Of a DNA stretch of 64,000 nt, positions 34,888 to 43,847 are shown piece after piece (position 1 is the first letter of the stretch; each line of letters starts with the position of its first letter). Location: NCBI GenBank assembly GCA_001899635.1, contig MKVQ01000012.1:124001-188000 (forward strand), written 5' to 3'. The notes under the pieces are model-generated. The model ran no database searches, had not been told where the DNA came from, and was given only the letters and a program-made list of their open reading frames with translations. Position numbers and translations under genes: made by a program. Source of the stretch: Myxococcales bacterium 68-20 (GTDB lineage Bacteria > Myxococcota_A > Polyangia > Polyangiales > Polyangiaceae).

Positions 34888-35540
34888 GCAAGCTCCGCGA
34901 AGGCCCACGGCGGCCACGGCCCTGTCACGGTCACCGTCACGCCGCGTGGGAGATCCATGATCGAGCGCGCGAAAGCGCGCTTCCAGGCACGAACATCCTC
35001 TCGCGCGACGAGGTGGTAGACGGACGCGATGCGGGGCCCGTGGTCGTGACGCTCTGCACGGACCTCGCGGACCCACGGGCGCGTGGCCTCGCTCACAGCG
35101 GTGAGCTCCGGGACCTCGTGCCTTGCGCGGCGCTCTGCGAGCCAGCGCGTTCCGGGACCGGTTCCCGCCGGCGCTCGCTTCGCGGGAGCTCGAAGGCCGT
35201 CGACTCGAAGCGTGAACTGCACTGCACCACGCACCCGCTCGAAGGCGCGCTCGAGCATGCCACCGAGCGGCGCGATCGCCGCCTTCACCGCGACGCGGTC
35301 GACAGCCGTCGCACCGAACCGGAGCGGCAGTACCGACGGAGCGAGCCGCGCGATCCGACGAACGACGCGGTCGTGCGCGACGATCGCCGCGGGCGTCGCC
35401 TCGCGAGCCTCGGCGGGCTCCACGACGACGTACGCCTTCCCGGCTCGAACGAGCGCCAGCGGCTTCCGCGCGATCCCTCTCCCGAGAAGCTCCGGGCTTC
35501 GCGGCGGCCGATCCACGATCGCGTACAGGTAGAGGCTCAT
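34884..35540 (-). CDS. gvpF: Gas vesicle protein GvpF/GvpL family
   Basis: The 218-residue product begins MSLYLYAIVDRPP and carries VLPLRFGATAVD in the middle, both hallmarks of GvpF/GvpL. The C-terminal half includes YHLVAREDVRAWKRAF and ends TVTGPWPPWAFAELA, matching the family's final VTGPWPPYSF-like motif. GvpF/L proteins are early assembly factors that contact GvpA at the growing vesicle. The gene overlaps gvpK by ATGA and lies upstream of it. The start at 35540 fixes the normal N terminus; the frame extends about 44 residues further without support. Confidence 0.9.
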   Translation of the reverse strand: MSLYLYAIVDRPPRSPELLGRGIARKPLALVRAGKAYVVVEPAEAREATPAAIVAHDRVVRRIARLAPSVLPLRFGATAVDRVAVKAAIAPLGGMLERAFERVRGAVQFTLRVDGLRAPAKRAPAGTGPGTRWLAERRARHEVPELTAVSEATRPWVREVRAERHDHGPRIASVYHLVAREDVRAWKRAFARSIMDLPRGVTVTVTGPWPPWAFAELA

Positions 35541-35743
35541 CGAGCTGAGGCCGCAGCTTCGCATCTCCGAGGAGCACAGCGAAGTGGTCGCTTCCTCGTC
35601 GCCTTCTTCGCCGCGTTCAGCTCTCGAGCTTGGGCTTGCGGCTCGCGGCTCGCGCCCAGCCCCCGGCGGCACGTCGACGGTCTCGCGTCGCTGGTCGCGC
35701 GGTCATTGACGGGGCCCCTCAGCCTAGGTCAACTCGTCGACCG

Positions 35744-37819
35744 ATGGCCCCCGTTGCGCGCGCGCTCCTCGTCGCCGGTCTCGTCTTCCTCGGCGGCTGT
35801 AGTCGGAAGGAGAGCCCGAGCCCGGCCGTCTCCGCCTCTCCCGAAGGCGGGGTCGCGGTCGTCGATGCCGCCGCTCCTGCCGCGCCCTCGACGGCGAGCG
35901 CCGCTCCGAAGACGCGGCCCGTGTGGACCTCGAAGCTCGCGTCGGAGGAGGACTTCCTCGACTACTCCAAGGAGGCCTCCGGCGAACGGTTCACCAAGTT
36001 CGTCATCGATCTGAAGACATCGGCCATCTACTACGCCGATGCCGACCTCTACCCGATGCACAAGGACTTCGTCTTCGCCGAGCTCCTCAAGGTGCCTCGG
36101 ACGAAGGAGGCCGAGCAACGCTTCGATCGGAACTACGGCAAGGACAAGCCGAGCTTCCTCATGGGGTATCTGGTCCACCATCTCGGCCCGGACGTGTGGA
36201 CGCTCGCATTCTGGGACGGCGACAAGGCCACGGCCGCGCATGTGAAGCTCGCCTTCGCGCGCGTCCGGGAGACCTTCTACCTCGCGTCGAAGCTGAAGTT
36301 CCGACCGAACTCGAACGACCAGGAGGCGGTCGCCGCCGAGCTCGACGAGATCCCGATCGTCACGAACGACGTCCTCTACAAGGCGGTCGGCTATCAACCG
36401 TTCCACAAGGGCACGGCGGTCGGGAAGCTCCGGATCGTGCGCGCCGCAGCCCCCGGCGAAGATCCGACCACGCTCACGTTCGCCCCCGACGAGATCGTGA
36501 TCCTGCCGGAGCCGCTCACGGACATCACGCCCGTCGCCGGAATCGTCTCGGAGAGCTTCTCCACACCGCTCTCGCACGTGAACCTCCGCGCGGCCACCTG
36601 GGACATCCCGAATGCCGGCCTGCGCAATGCCGCGAAGACCTACGCCGCCCTCGACGGCAAGATGGTGCGCTTCGAGGCAGGGGCGACCAACGCCACCCTG
36701 CGCTTGGCGACGCCGGAGGAGATCGCCTCCGCGCAGAAGCAGATACGCGATCGCACGGCGGTGAAGATGCGGAAGGCGAACCTCGAGCCGACGAAGCTCG
36801 CTCCGCTCGACACGCTGCGCGCGGCGGACGCCAGCGCGTACGGAGCCAAGACGGCGAACCTCGGCGAGATCGTGTCGGCCAAGCTGCCGGGGGTGACGGT
36901 CCCGCCCGGCTTCGGTGTGCCGATCTCGTTCTACACAGCACACCTTCGCGCCGCGGGGATCGACACTCGCATCGACGCGATGCTCTCGGATCCGACGTTC
37001 CTCGGGAGCCTCGAGGTCCGCAAGAAGGAGCTCGCGAAGCTCCGTCAGGAGATCCAGGACGCGCCGCTCGCGCCCACCTTCGTCTCGACGCTCGGCGAGG
37101 CGCTGCAGAAGCTCGCTCTCGTGGTCGAAGCCGCGGACGGCGGCGCCGAGGGCGGCTCGAGCGTGTTCGTCCGGAGCTCCACCACCGCCGAAGACCTGCC
37201 CGGGTTCTCCGGAGCGGGCCTCTACGACACCGTCCCGAACGTGCGCGGCGAAGAAGCGGTCGCGAATGCGGTGAAGAAGGTCTGGGCGAGTGTATGGAAC
37301 CTCGCGGCCTACGAGGAGCGCGAGATGTTCCACATCGATCATCGACGCGCGTACGGCGGCGTGCTCGTGCAGAGCGGGATCGACGCGACCGCAGCCGGGG
37401 TCCTCGTCACGGCCCACCCCACCGATCCGACGGATACGCGCACCTTCACGATCAACGCGAAGAACGGCCTCGGCATGCGCGTCGTCGACGGCAAGAAGGT
37501 GCCCGAGATCATCCTCTACAACACCTTCAACAAGGGCCTTCGTATCGTCTCTCGCTCCGACGAGGACACGATGCTCGTCTTCGACCAGGACGGCGGCGTG
37601 CAAGAGGTCCCCAACCCGAGGAAGGGGGCCCCGATCCTCTCGAACTCGCGCGTGGCTCGCCTCGCAGACGCGGCGCAGAAGATCCGCGGCGTCTTCCCGA
37701 AGGATCGCCCGCTCGACATCGAGTGGGTGCTGCGCGGGGAGGAGATCTTCATCGTCCAGGCGCGCCCCTTCCAGGGCAGCCCCACGACGTTCGGGACCTC
37801 GCCCCGCCCGGCGCCGTGA
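35744..37819 (+). CDS. Lipoprotein with phosphohistidine swivel and PEP/pyruvate-binding ATP-grasp domains (glucan-water-dikinase-like order)
   Basis: The 691-residue protein has a lipoprotein signal (LVFLGGC, Cys19) and an Ala/Pro linker. Residues about 60-220 are of unknown fold. A swivel domain near 240-300 has SFSTPLSHVNLRAATWDIPN, with His278 as candidate phosphohistidine. From about 362 there is a PPDK N-terminal-type ATP-grasp domain (AYGAKTANLGEI, VRSSTTAEDLPGFSGAG, and the end EEIFIVQARPF). The order swivel then ATP-grasp is that of plant glucan/phosphoglucan water dikinases, not of PPDK or PEP synthase. Export by a lipobox is puzzling, since free ATP is absent outside the cytoplasm. 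Confidence 0.88.
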   Translation: MAPVARALLVAGLVFLGGCSRKESPSPAVSASPEGGVAVVDAAAPAAPSTASAAPKTRPVWTSKLASEEDFLDYSKEASGERFTKFVIDLKTSAIYYADADLYPMHKDFVFAELLKVPRTKEAEQRFDRNYGKDKPSFLMGYLVHHLGPDVWTLAFWDGDKATAAHVKLAFARVRETFYLASKLKFRPNSNDQEAVAAELDEIPIVTNDVLYKAVGYQPFHKGTAVGKLRIVRAAAPGEDPTTLTFAPDEIVILPEPLTDITPVAGIVSESFSTPLSHVNLRAATWDIPNAGLRNAAKTYAALDGKMVRFEAGATNATLRLATPEEIASAQKQIRDRTAVKMRKANLEPTKLAPLDTLRAADASAYGAKTANLGEIVSAKLPGVTVPPGFGVPISFYTAHLRAAGIDTRIDAMLSDPTFLGSLEVRKKELAKLRQEIQDAPLAPTFVSTLGEALQKLALVVEAADGGAEGGSSVFVRSSTTAEDLPGFSGAGLYDTVPNVRGEEAVANAVKKVWASVWNLAAYEEREMFHIDHRRAYGGVLVQSGIDATAAGVLVTAHPTDPTDTRTFTINAKNGLGMRVVDGKKVPEIILYNTFNKGLRIVSRSDEDTMLVFDQDGGVQEVPNPRKGAPILSNSRVARLADAAQKIRGVFPKDRPLDIEWVLRGEEIFIVQARPFQGSPTTFGTSPRPAP

Positions 37820-37822
37820 CCG

Positions 37823-37855
37823 CGAGCTCCCCGCTCGGTCGAACCGGGGAGCTCG
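37823..37855 (+). terminator. Terminator-like hairpin after the dikinase-like gene
   Basis: CGAGCTCCCCG (37823-37833) pairs perfectly with CGGGGAGCTCG (37845-37855) across an 11-nt loop. It begins four bases past the stop codon and separates this gene from the polyketide operon. Confidence 0.6.
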
Positions 37856-37878
37856 ATCCGCATCTCCACGACGAATTC

Positions 37879-37892
37879 GGGGCTCGCGCCCC
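37879..37892. repeat. Palindromic element, copy B
   Basis: A second identical copy of the 14-mer at 28578-28591 sits in the 172-bp gap before the polyketide operon, again followed by CAxCxACCCGC. See copy A. Confidence 0.5.
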
Positions 37893-37991
37893 AGCCACCC
37901 GCAGGTGGGCCGTCGGCCCGCGTCGAATCCGGAACGAATCGTCGGCCGACAATCCCAACGCGGAAGGCATCCCTCTTGCGAGCGGACGCGC

Positions 37992-39053
37992 ATGCAGGTC
38001 GGTGCCAGACCCGAAAGTGCGCTCGAATGGCTGACACTCCAGCTCGACCTTGCGCCGGTGCCCATCGCAGACACCCACATCGCGTTCACCGCGGCGCGTG
38101 CGATCATGGCAGGCACGTCGCTCGGGATCTTCGATGCGATCGCCAACGGCGAGCGCTCGGCCGAATCGATCGCAGCCGCGTGCGGAACGGACACACGCGC
38201 GACAGGAGCGCTCGTCGATTGTCTCGTCGCGCTCGGCTACCTGCGGCTCACGAACGGTCGCTACGAGAACACACGCCGGGTCGAGAAGTGGCTCCTCGCG
38301 CGATCGCCCCGGTCCCTACGCGACAAGCTCCTGTTCCAGCGGGTCGAGTGGGATCTCCTCGCGAAGCTCGAGGACTTCGTGCGTACCGGCAGAGGGCTCG
38401 ATCTCCATGCCACGCTCGGTCAGGAGGGATGGACGCTCTACCAGGATGCCATGCGCGCTCTCGCGGTCGACAATGCACCGCTGATCGCTCGAAGGATCCC
38501 GCTTCCGCCACGCGCACAGCGCATGCTCGACATCGGCGGCTCACACGGCCTTCATTCGGCCGCGCTCTGCCGGCTGCATCCGACGCTCCGCTCGGAGGTC
38601 CTCGAGCTCCCGGCAGCGATGAAGCGCTCGCGCTTGCTCTTGGAACAGGAGCGTTTGGGCGAGCGCGTGGTCCACCGCGCCGGAGATGCTCTCCGCGATG
38701 AGCTCGGTGAGAACGCGTACGACCTCGTGCTCGTGATCAACCTCGTGCACCACTTCTCGGAGGAGCAGAACCGGGAGCTCTCGTTCCGCATTGCGCGGGC
38801 GCTTCGTCCGGGGGGCCTGTTCGTCATCGGCGACATCGAGAAGGGAGCCGATCCCCGCAGCGCGGGAGCCATCCGCGGGACGATGGACCTCTACTTCGCG
38901 CTCACGAGCACATCCGGCACATGGAAGCTCTCGACGATGCGAGAGTGGCAAGAGGCCGCCTTCCTCGAGCCACGGCGGGCGATTCGGCTCCCGCAGATGC
39001 CCGGCTTCGTGCTCCAGCTGGCGCAGAAGCCGAAGCGCTCACCTCGGCGCTGA
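37992..39053 (+). CDS. SAM-dependent methyltransferase, O-methyltransferase 2-like
   Basis: The 353-residue enzyme has an N-terminal winged-helix dimerisation part (AFTAARAIMAGTSLGIFDAI, SAESIAAACGTD) as in plant-type small-molecule O-methyltransferases. The SAM site motif LDIGGSHG is at 179-186, and DLVLVINLVHHFSEEQN with ARALRPGGLFVIGD follows. Such enzymes methylate phenols or carboxyls. It is the first of four co-directional genes ending with a flavoprotein, 112 bp before the polyketide synthase. It probably tailors the polyketide product. Confidence 0.88.
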   Translation: MQVGARPESALEWLTLQLDLAPVPIADTHIAFTAARAIMAGTSLGIFDAIANGERSAESIAAACGTDTRATGALVDCLVALGYLRLTNGRYENTRRVEKWLLARSPRSLRDKLLFQRVEWDLLAKLEDFVRTGRGLDLHATLGQEGWTLYQDAMRALAVDNAPLIARRIPLPPRAQRMLDIGGSHGLHSAALCRLHPTLRSEVLELPAAMKRSRLLLEQERLGERVVHRAGDALRDELGENAYDLVLVINLVHHFSEEQNRELSFRIARALRPGGLFVIGDIEKGADPRSAGAIRGTMDLYFALTSTSGTWKLSTMREWQEAAFLEPRRAIRLPQMPGFVLQLAQKPKRSPRR

Positions 39054-39165
39054 ACGTCGGACCGGACCGGCCACGCGCGACGGTACAGCACCTGCACGAC
39101 GGACCTCGCTCCGGCTCGCGAGGGCTCACCTCTCCCGAGTGAAGCGCAGCCGGTGCGGAGAAAAG

Positions 39166-40326
39166 ATGAGCCACGCCCGGGTTCCCTTCGCGCGCGACCG
39201 CCGCCTTCTCGTCGAAGCACGAGCCCCCTATGTCGCGCCGGTCGAAGTCGCATTCCCGGAGCACCGTTACGACCAGCGCGCGCTCGTGGAGAGCCTCAAG
39301 CGTCGATGGAGGGCTCGGCCGCAGGTGACGGCGCTCGTCGAGCGCCTCCACGCGTCGGTCCAAGTAGAGGAGCGCTGCCTCGCTCTCCCCCTCGACGAGT
39401 ACGATCGACTCGGCGACGACTTCGGCGCATCGAACGACGCCTTCATCCGCGTGGGCACCGAGCTCGCGGCGAGAGCCTTCACCGGTGCGGTGGCTCGGGC
39501 CGGCCTCGCACTGGACGACGTGGACGCCGTCTTCTTCACCACCGTGACCGGCGTGGCTGCTCCGACGATCGATGCGCGGCTCGTCAACGTGCTCGGCCTC
39601 CGACCCGACATCCGGCGAACACCGATGTTCGGGCTGGGGTGTCTCGGGGGCGCCGCCGGCCTCGCGAGGACGAGTGACTACCTCGCGGGTCACCCGACAC
39701 ACGTCGCCGTCCTCCTCGCGGTCGAGCTGTGCTCGCTCACGCTACAGGACGACTTCTCGGTCGCGAACCTGGTCGCTTCGGGTCTGTTCGGTGATGCAGC
39801 AGCCGCAGTGGTCCTCACGGGCAGCGCTTGCCCTCCGAGCGGGGCCCGCGCGATGGTGCCGCCATCGAACGGTTCGCCAGCCATCGACGAGCAGCCGCGG
39901 GCACGCGTCGTCGATACGCGAAGCGCCTTCTTCCGTGGGACCGAACGCGTGATGGGGTGGGACATCGGCTCGAGCGGCTTCAAGGTCGTCCTCAGCGCCG
40001 ACGTCCCCAACATCGTGAAGCTCCATCTGCCCGGAGTAGTCGACGGGTTCCTCCACGATCACGGACTCTCGCGCGGCGACGTCCGCCACTGGATCTGCCA
40101 CCCCGGTGGGCCGAAGGTGATCCTCGCGATCGAAGAGTCGCTTGGCCTTCCCGACTCTGCCCTCGCGCTCACGCGCCAATCCCTGGCCTCCGTCGGCAAT
40201 CTCTCGAGCGCATCGGTGCTCGATGTGCTCGGCAGGACGCAGCCGCACGCGCTACCGGACGACATCGGGCTCCTCATCGCCATGGGCCCGGGTTTCTGCG
40301 CCGAGCTCGTCCTTCTCTCATGGTGA
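39166..40326 (+). CDS. Type III polyketide synthase (chalcone/stilbene synthase superfamily)
   Basis: The 386-residue enzyme has the complete catalytic triad: Cys159 in FGLGCLGGAAG, His312 in CHPGGPKV and Asn345 in SVGNLSSAS. The family end motif is MGPGFCAELVLL. The sequence resembles bacterial alkylresorcinol/alkylpyrone synthases (SrsA, BpsA, PKS18 type), which extend fatty acyl starters with malonyl-CoA. The ATG at 39166 has GGAG upstream. The following ICMT-type methyltransferase and flavoprotein match the srsB and srsC positions of the Streptomyces phenolic-lipid operon. The exact product is unknown. Confidence 0.93.
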   Translation: MSHARVPFARDRRLLVEARAPYVAPVEVAFPEHRYDQRALVESLKRRWRARPQVTALVERLHASVQVEERCLALPLDEYDRLGDDFGASNDAFIRVGTELAARAFTGAVARAGLALDDVDAVFFTTVTGVAAPTIDARLVNVLGLRPDIRRTPMFGLGCLGGAAGLARTSDYLAGHPTHVAVLLAVELCSLTLQDDFSVANLVASGLFGDAAAAVVLTGSACPPSGARAMVPPSNGSPAIDEQPRARVVDTRSAFFRGTERVMGWDIGSSGFKVVLSADVPNIVKLHLPGVVDGFLHDHGLSRGDVRHWICHPGGPKVILAIEESLGLPDSALALTRQSLASVGNLSSASVLDVLGRTQPHALPDDIGLLIAMGPGFCAELVLLSW

Positions 40327-40330
40327 CGTG

Positions 40331-40852
40331 ATGGGCACCTCACTCATCGCGTACGAGGTCCTGATCGGCGCCGTCGTCATCGAACGTGCGGTGGAGCTCG
40401 TCGTCTCGAAGCGCCATGCACGCGCCCTCTTCGAGCGAGGTGCCGTGGAGCACGGCGCCGATCACTACCCGCCGATGGTGGCCTTGCACATCGCCTTCCT
40501 CGTCGGGTGTGCGCTTGAGCCGTGGCTCGAGCACCGTCCGTTCATCGCGGTGGTGGGCCTACCGATGCTCGCCCTCGCCCTCGCTGCGCAGACGATGCGG
40601 TGGTGGGCCATTGCCACGCTCGGCGTGCACTGGAACACCCGTGTGATCGTCCTCTCCGGTGCACCGCGGATCACCGGTGGGCCCTACCGCTGGCTCACGC
40701 ATCCGAACTATGCGGCCGTCGTCGTCGAAGGGGTCGCGCTACCGCTCGTCCATACGGCCTGGATGACGGCGCTGCTCTTCACGTTACTGAATGCGAGTCT
40801 CCTCTTCGTGCGTGTCCGCACGGAGAACGCGGCGCTCGTCGCGATGAGATAG
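40331..40852 (+). CDS. Isoprenylcysteine carboxyl methyltransferase (ICMT)-type membrane methyltransferase
   Basis: The 173-residue protein has four or five membrane helices and the ICMT signature GGPYRWLTHPNYAAVVVEG near the C terminus. An upstream arginine-containing segment (MRWWAIATLGVHWNTRV) is also typical. Proteins of this family beside type III PKS genes (SrsB, BpsB) methylate alkylresorcinols or alkylpyrones, not prenylated proteins. It starts four bases after the PKS stop and ends two bases before the flavoprotein start, so the three genes form one tight operon. Confidence 0.88.
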   Translation: MGTSLIAYEVLIGAVVIERAVELVVSKRHARALFERGAVEHGADHYPPMVALHIAFLVGCALEPWLEHRPFIAVVGLPMLALALAAQTMRWWAIATLGVHWNTRVIVLSGAPRITGGPYRWLTHPNYAAVVVEGVALPLVHTAWMTALLFTLLNASLLFVRVRTENAALVAMR

Positions 40853-40854
40853 GC

Positions 40855-41979
40855 ATGAAGCACGTGGCCGACGTCGTCGTCGCAGGTGCCGGCCCAGCAG
40901 GGCTCGCAGCGGCGATCCACGCCTCACGCGCGGGACTCCGGGTTGCCGTGCTCGATCCTCGTCCAGGCGTGATCGACAAGGCGTGCGGCGAAGGGATCAT
41001 GCCCGGTGGTGTCGAGGCCCTCACAGCGCTCGACATCCACCCGTTCGGCCTCCCCTTCCCCGGGGTGCGCTTCGCCGACGCGGTCGATCCCGACCTCGAT
41101 GCCGTGGGCCGGTTCCCGGTCGGGCTCGGTCTCGCCGTCCGTCGCACCGTCTTGCACGGCGCGATGCGAGAGCGAGCAGCAAGCCTCGGAGTCCGGTTCC
41201 ACGAGGTGCGTCTCGCCTCGTACGTGCAACGCTCCGACGGCGTCATCGTGAACGGCGAGCTGCGCGCGCGCTGGCTCGTGGCAGCGGACGGCCTTCGCTC
41301 GCATGTCCGGCGCACGCTCGGCGTCGAACGTCCGGCGCGAGGAAGCCCGCGGCTCGGCCTCCGACGTCACTATGCAATGCGCCCGTGGACCGATCGCGTA
41401 GAGGTGTACTTCGGCGAAGGTGTGGAGGCATACGTGACGCCGGTCGACGTGGACCTCGTCGGCGTCGCGTTCCTGTTCGAGGAGCGACCCGGGCGAGAGA
41501 CCGCAGCGAGGCGATTCGACGAGCTCCTCGCGAGCTTTCCGATCCTCGCGAGGCACCTCGCAGACAAGCCGTTCGGCTCGCGACTGCGCGGCGCGGGTCC
41601 GTTCGAGCAGAGGGTCGACAGGCGCGTCGTGGGAAACGTGCTGCTCGTCGGAGACGCGGCGGGCTACGTGGATCCGCTCACGGGAGAAGGTGTCGCGCTC
41701 GGTCTGGCGACCGCCGAGGCTGCCGTCGCGAGCATCCTCGAGGGGATGCCGGACGCGTACGAGTCGCGCTACCGGCGGCTCACGCGCCGCTACTTCGCGA
41801 TGACGCGCGGGCTCCTCGCCGTCGCGCGCCGACGTAACTTGCACGCGCCGATGTTGCGCCTCGCCCGTGCCATGCCCCGAGCCTTCGACGCGGCGCTCGG
41901 CGCGCTTGCTCATCTCCACGCGGCCGATGATGCGAACACTCGGCCCGCTGACCGAAGATCTCTACCGCAGACGTCATGA
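40855..41979 (+). CDS. FAD-dependent oxidoreductase, geranylgeranyl reductase/hydroxylase family
   Basis: The 374-residue flavoprotein has a dinucleotide-binding VVVAGAGPAGLAAAIHASR near the N terminus, a second FAD motif WLVAADGLRSHVRR and GDAAGYVDPLTGEGVALGL near residue 265. CGEGIMPGG is typical of the geranylgeranyl reductase/SrsC-like group. The position matches SrsC, the hydroxylase that converts methylated alkylresorcinol to a quinone-type product. The ATG at 40855 lies two bases after the ICMT stop. NADPH use is expected but not shown by sequence. Confidence 0.9.
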   Translation: MKHVADVVVAGAGPAGLAAAIHASRAGLRVAVLDPRPGVIDKACGEGIMPGGVEALTALDIHPFGLPFPGVRFADAVDPDLDAVGRFPVGLGLAVRRTVLHGAMRERAASLGVRFHEVRLASYVQRSDGVIVNGELRARWLVAADGLRSHVRRTLGVERPARGSPRLGLRRHYAMRPWTDRVEVYFGEGVEAYVTPVDVDLVGVAFLFEERPGRETAARRFDELLASFPILARHLADKPFGSRLRGAGPFEQRVDRRVVGNVLLVGDAAGYVDPLTGEGVALGLATAEAAVASILEGMPDAYESRYRRLTRRYFAMTRGLLAVARRRNLHAPMLRLARAMPRAFDAALGALAHLHAADDANTRPADRRSLPQTS

Positions 41980-42020
41980 CCGGCTGATCGAGCGCCGCCT
42001 CACTTCGCGAGGGTTCCTGT

Positions 42021-42437
42021 TCATCTGGCGGAAGCCCTCCGCGATGCGCGCGCGCGCAGCAGTCTCCGGCCAACGATCGTCGCCCATACCGCCGTGATGG
42101 CGAGCTCCGAGAGGGCGTCGAGGAGGTAGATGGGTGAGATCCGACGCTTCGACGCGTAGATGAAGCTGATGCCCCCAAGGGACGCCGCCGCGCCAGCGCC
42201 GAGAACCGAGACCGTTTTCCATTCCTTCGCCCGAGCTCCGACGAGCAGCGCCGTCCCTGTCACGACGATCAGGACACCGACCGTCTTCACGAGCCAGCCT
42301 TCACGCTTCGGCCCCGTCACCGCCACGAAGGACGGCATGTGGAGAATCGGCCACAGGCCGGCGAGGACGTACCAGGCCCCCTGCGCCCGCGCGAGCGTTG
42401 CGAGGGTCGTGTCTCGAACGGCGGTGCTCTCTTGCAT
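42021..42437 (-). CDS. Four-helix membrane protein, function unknown
   Basis: The 138-residue protein has about four hydrophobic segments: WYVLAGLWPILHMPSFVAV, VKTVGVLIVVTGTALLVGA, a Gly/Ala-rich ASLGGISFIYAS and a last helix near LLDALSELAITAVWATIV. The start at MQESTAV is used; a Met seven codons upstream is possible. Its end lies 41 bp from the end of the flavoprotein gene on the other strand. I recognise no family. Confidence 0.65.
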   Translation of the reverse strand: MQESTAVRDTTLATLARAQGAWYVLAGLWPILHMPSFVAVTGPKREGWLVKTVGVLIVVTGTALLVGARAKEWKTVSVLGAGAAASLGGISFIYASKRRISPIYLLDALSELAITAVWATIVGRRLLRARASRRASAR

Positions 42438-42599
42438 CGAGCTACGACGTGCATGCACGGGGCCATCACGGTGCGCAGGAACGACGCATGATCACCGGTG
42501 AGCCTTGCTGTCCACTGGTGTCACGCGCGTCGTTGCGGCACGAGCTTTCGTTTCCGCGGAGCGCTCGTGGTCTACCGGCTCGTCGAGGCCGCTACCTGT

Positions 42600-43598
42600 T
42601 CACGCGCCGCGGTCGGTGCGGAGCGTCTTCGTCGCGCGCGCGTCGCCGGCCGACTCGCGACCGGCAAGCAGACCGATCCCGACGATCCCGACGACGACCA
42701 GCGCCGCGCCGGCGGCCGAGAGAGAGCGTGGCGCGTGCTCGCCGAGGAAGGCGACGCCAAGCGCGGTCGAGATCAGAAGCTCGGCGGCCTGCATCGCCTC
42801 GACCGCGCCGAGCGCGCCAGGATCGCTCTGCACCATGCCGGTCGCCTGGAAGAAGAGGATCGTCGCGATCGTGCCGGCGAACAGCGCGACGCCGGCAGCG
42901 AGGAGGATCTGCCGTGGCGCCGGCGCACCGGCGACGCTTCCTGCATAGGCTGCGATGAGCCACCAGAACGGTTGGCTTGCCAGCGTCATGCCGAAGACGC
43001 GCTGGGTGGCGTTGAGCTCCTCGCCGCTTCGTTCGAGGTGAAGCAGGATCGCGCGGTTGCCGAGCGGATAGAGGAACGCAGCGACGGTCACCGCGGCCAG
43101 CGCTAGCCAGGCATTGGCATCGAGCCGCCCGCGGAAGTGGCCGGCCTGCATGATCGCGACGCCGAGCACGATCACGCCGCCGAGCGCGAGCGAACGCCGA
43201 GGCACACGCGCACGCGCATCGCGATAGAGCAGCGGCGCGAGCAACATGCCGGCGATCACGGTGAGCTGGAACGTACCGGCGACGAGCCAGGACGGAGCGA
43301 ACGCAGCGGCCCACGTCAGACAGACGCAGAACAGGGTGAAACCGATCCCGCTCCAGGCCAGCCACGTCCACGGATGCGCGCGGAGCGCGCGCCACACCGC
43401 CGCGAAGCCTCCCTGCCATGGCATCACGACGGCGAGCATCGGCAAGGTCAGCAGATACCGCAGCGCGGCCGACCACGCCCAGTGCCCGCCGGCGCTCGCG
43501 ATCGCGCGGTTCAGCACGTAGGTCGCGGTGAAGAACAGCGCGGAGGCGAGCCCGAGCGCGACGGCAGTGAATGCGGTAAGGCGAGAGGACGCGGTCAT
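42600..43598 (-). CDS. DMT-superfamily multidrug efflux transporter-like protein
   Basis: The 332-residue protein has about ten hydrophobic segments and internal repeat symmetry, as in EamA/DMT transporters. It opens with AVALGLASALFFTATYVLNRA, and LVAGTFQLTVIAGMLLAPLLY and VEAMQAAELLISTALGVAFLG mark the two halves; the last is typical of the multidrug-resistance-efflux branch. The start at 43598 is preferred over 28 poor upstream residues. The substrate is unknown. It is divergent from the formaldehyde-dehydrogenase-like gene. Confidence 0.85.
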   Translation of the reverse strand: MTASSRLTAFTAVALGLASALFFTATYVLNRAIASAGGHWAWSAALRYLLTLPMLAVVMPWQGGFAAVWRALRAHPWTWLAWSGIGFTLFCVCLTWAAAFAPSWLVAGTFQLTVIAGMLLAPLLYRDARARVPRRSLALGGVIVLGVAIMQAGHFRGRLDANAWLALAAVTVAAFLYPLGNRAILLHLERSGEELNATQRVFGMTLASQPFWWLIAAYAGSVAGAPAPRQILLAAGVALFAGTIATILFFQATGMVQSDPGALGAVEAMQAAELLISTALGVAFLGEHAPRSLSAAGAALVVVGIVGIGLLAGRESAGDARATKTLRTDRGA

Positions 43599-43847
43599 GG
43601 ATTGGGTCGGCGCGCAGGCGCCAGGGCCGATCGAGCATGCGCAGGCCGCGCTCGCTCGCTCTTCGGATCGGCGTCGGCGCACCTTAGCAGGAGCGCTCCG
43701 GCGGAAGGTCGGGTGTCGCCATCGTTCACAGGCGCGTCACAGGCTCGCGAGCGACGAGCTCTTCGTTGGCCGCGGAGCTCGGCCGCTCCGTCTCCCCGCG
43801 CTCTCCAGGTACGCAACTTGAATCAACGGCGCACGAAGGAGCGGCCC

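Noticed and set aside
35706-35734. TTGACG with 17-bp spacing to TCAACT as promoter of the dikinase-like gene
   Set aside because: The -10 match is weak and lies too close to the start codon at 35744.
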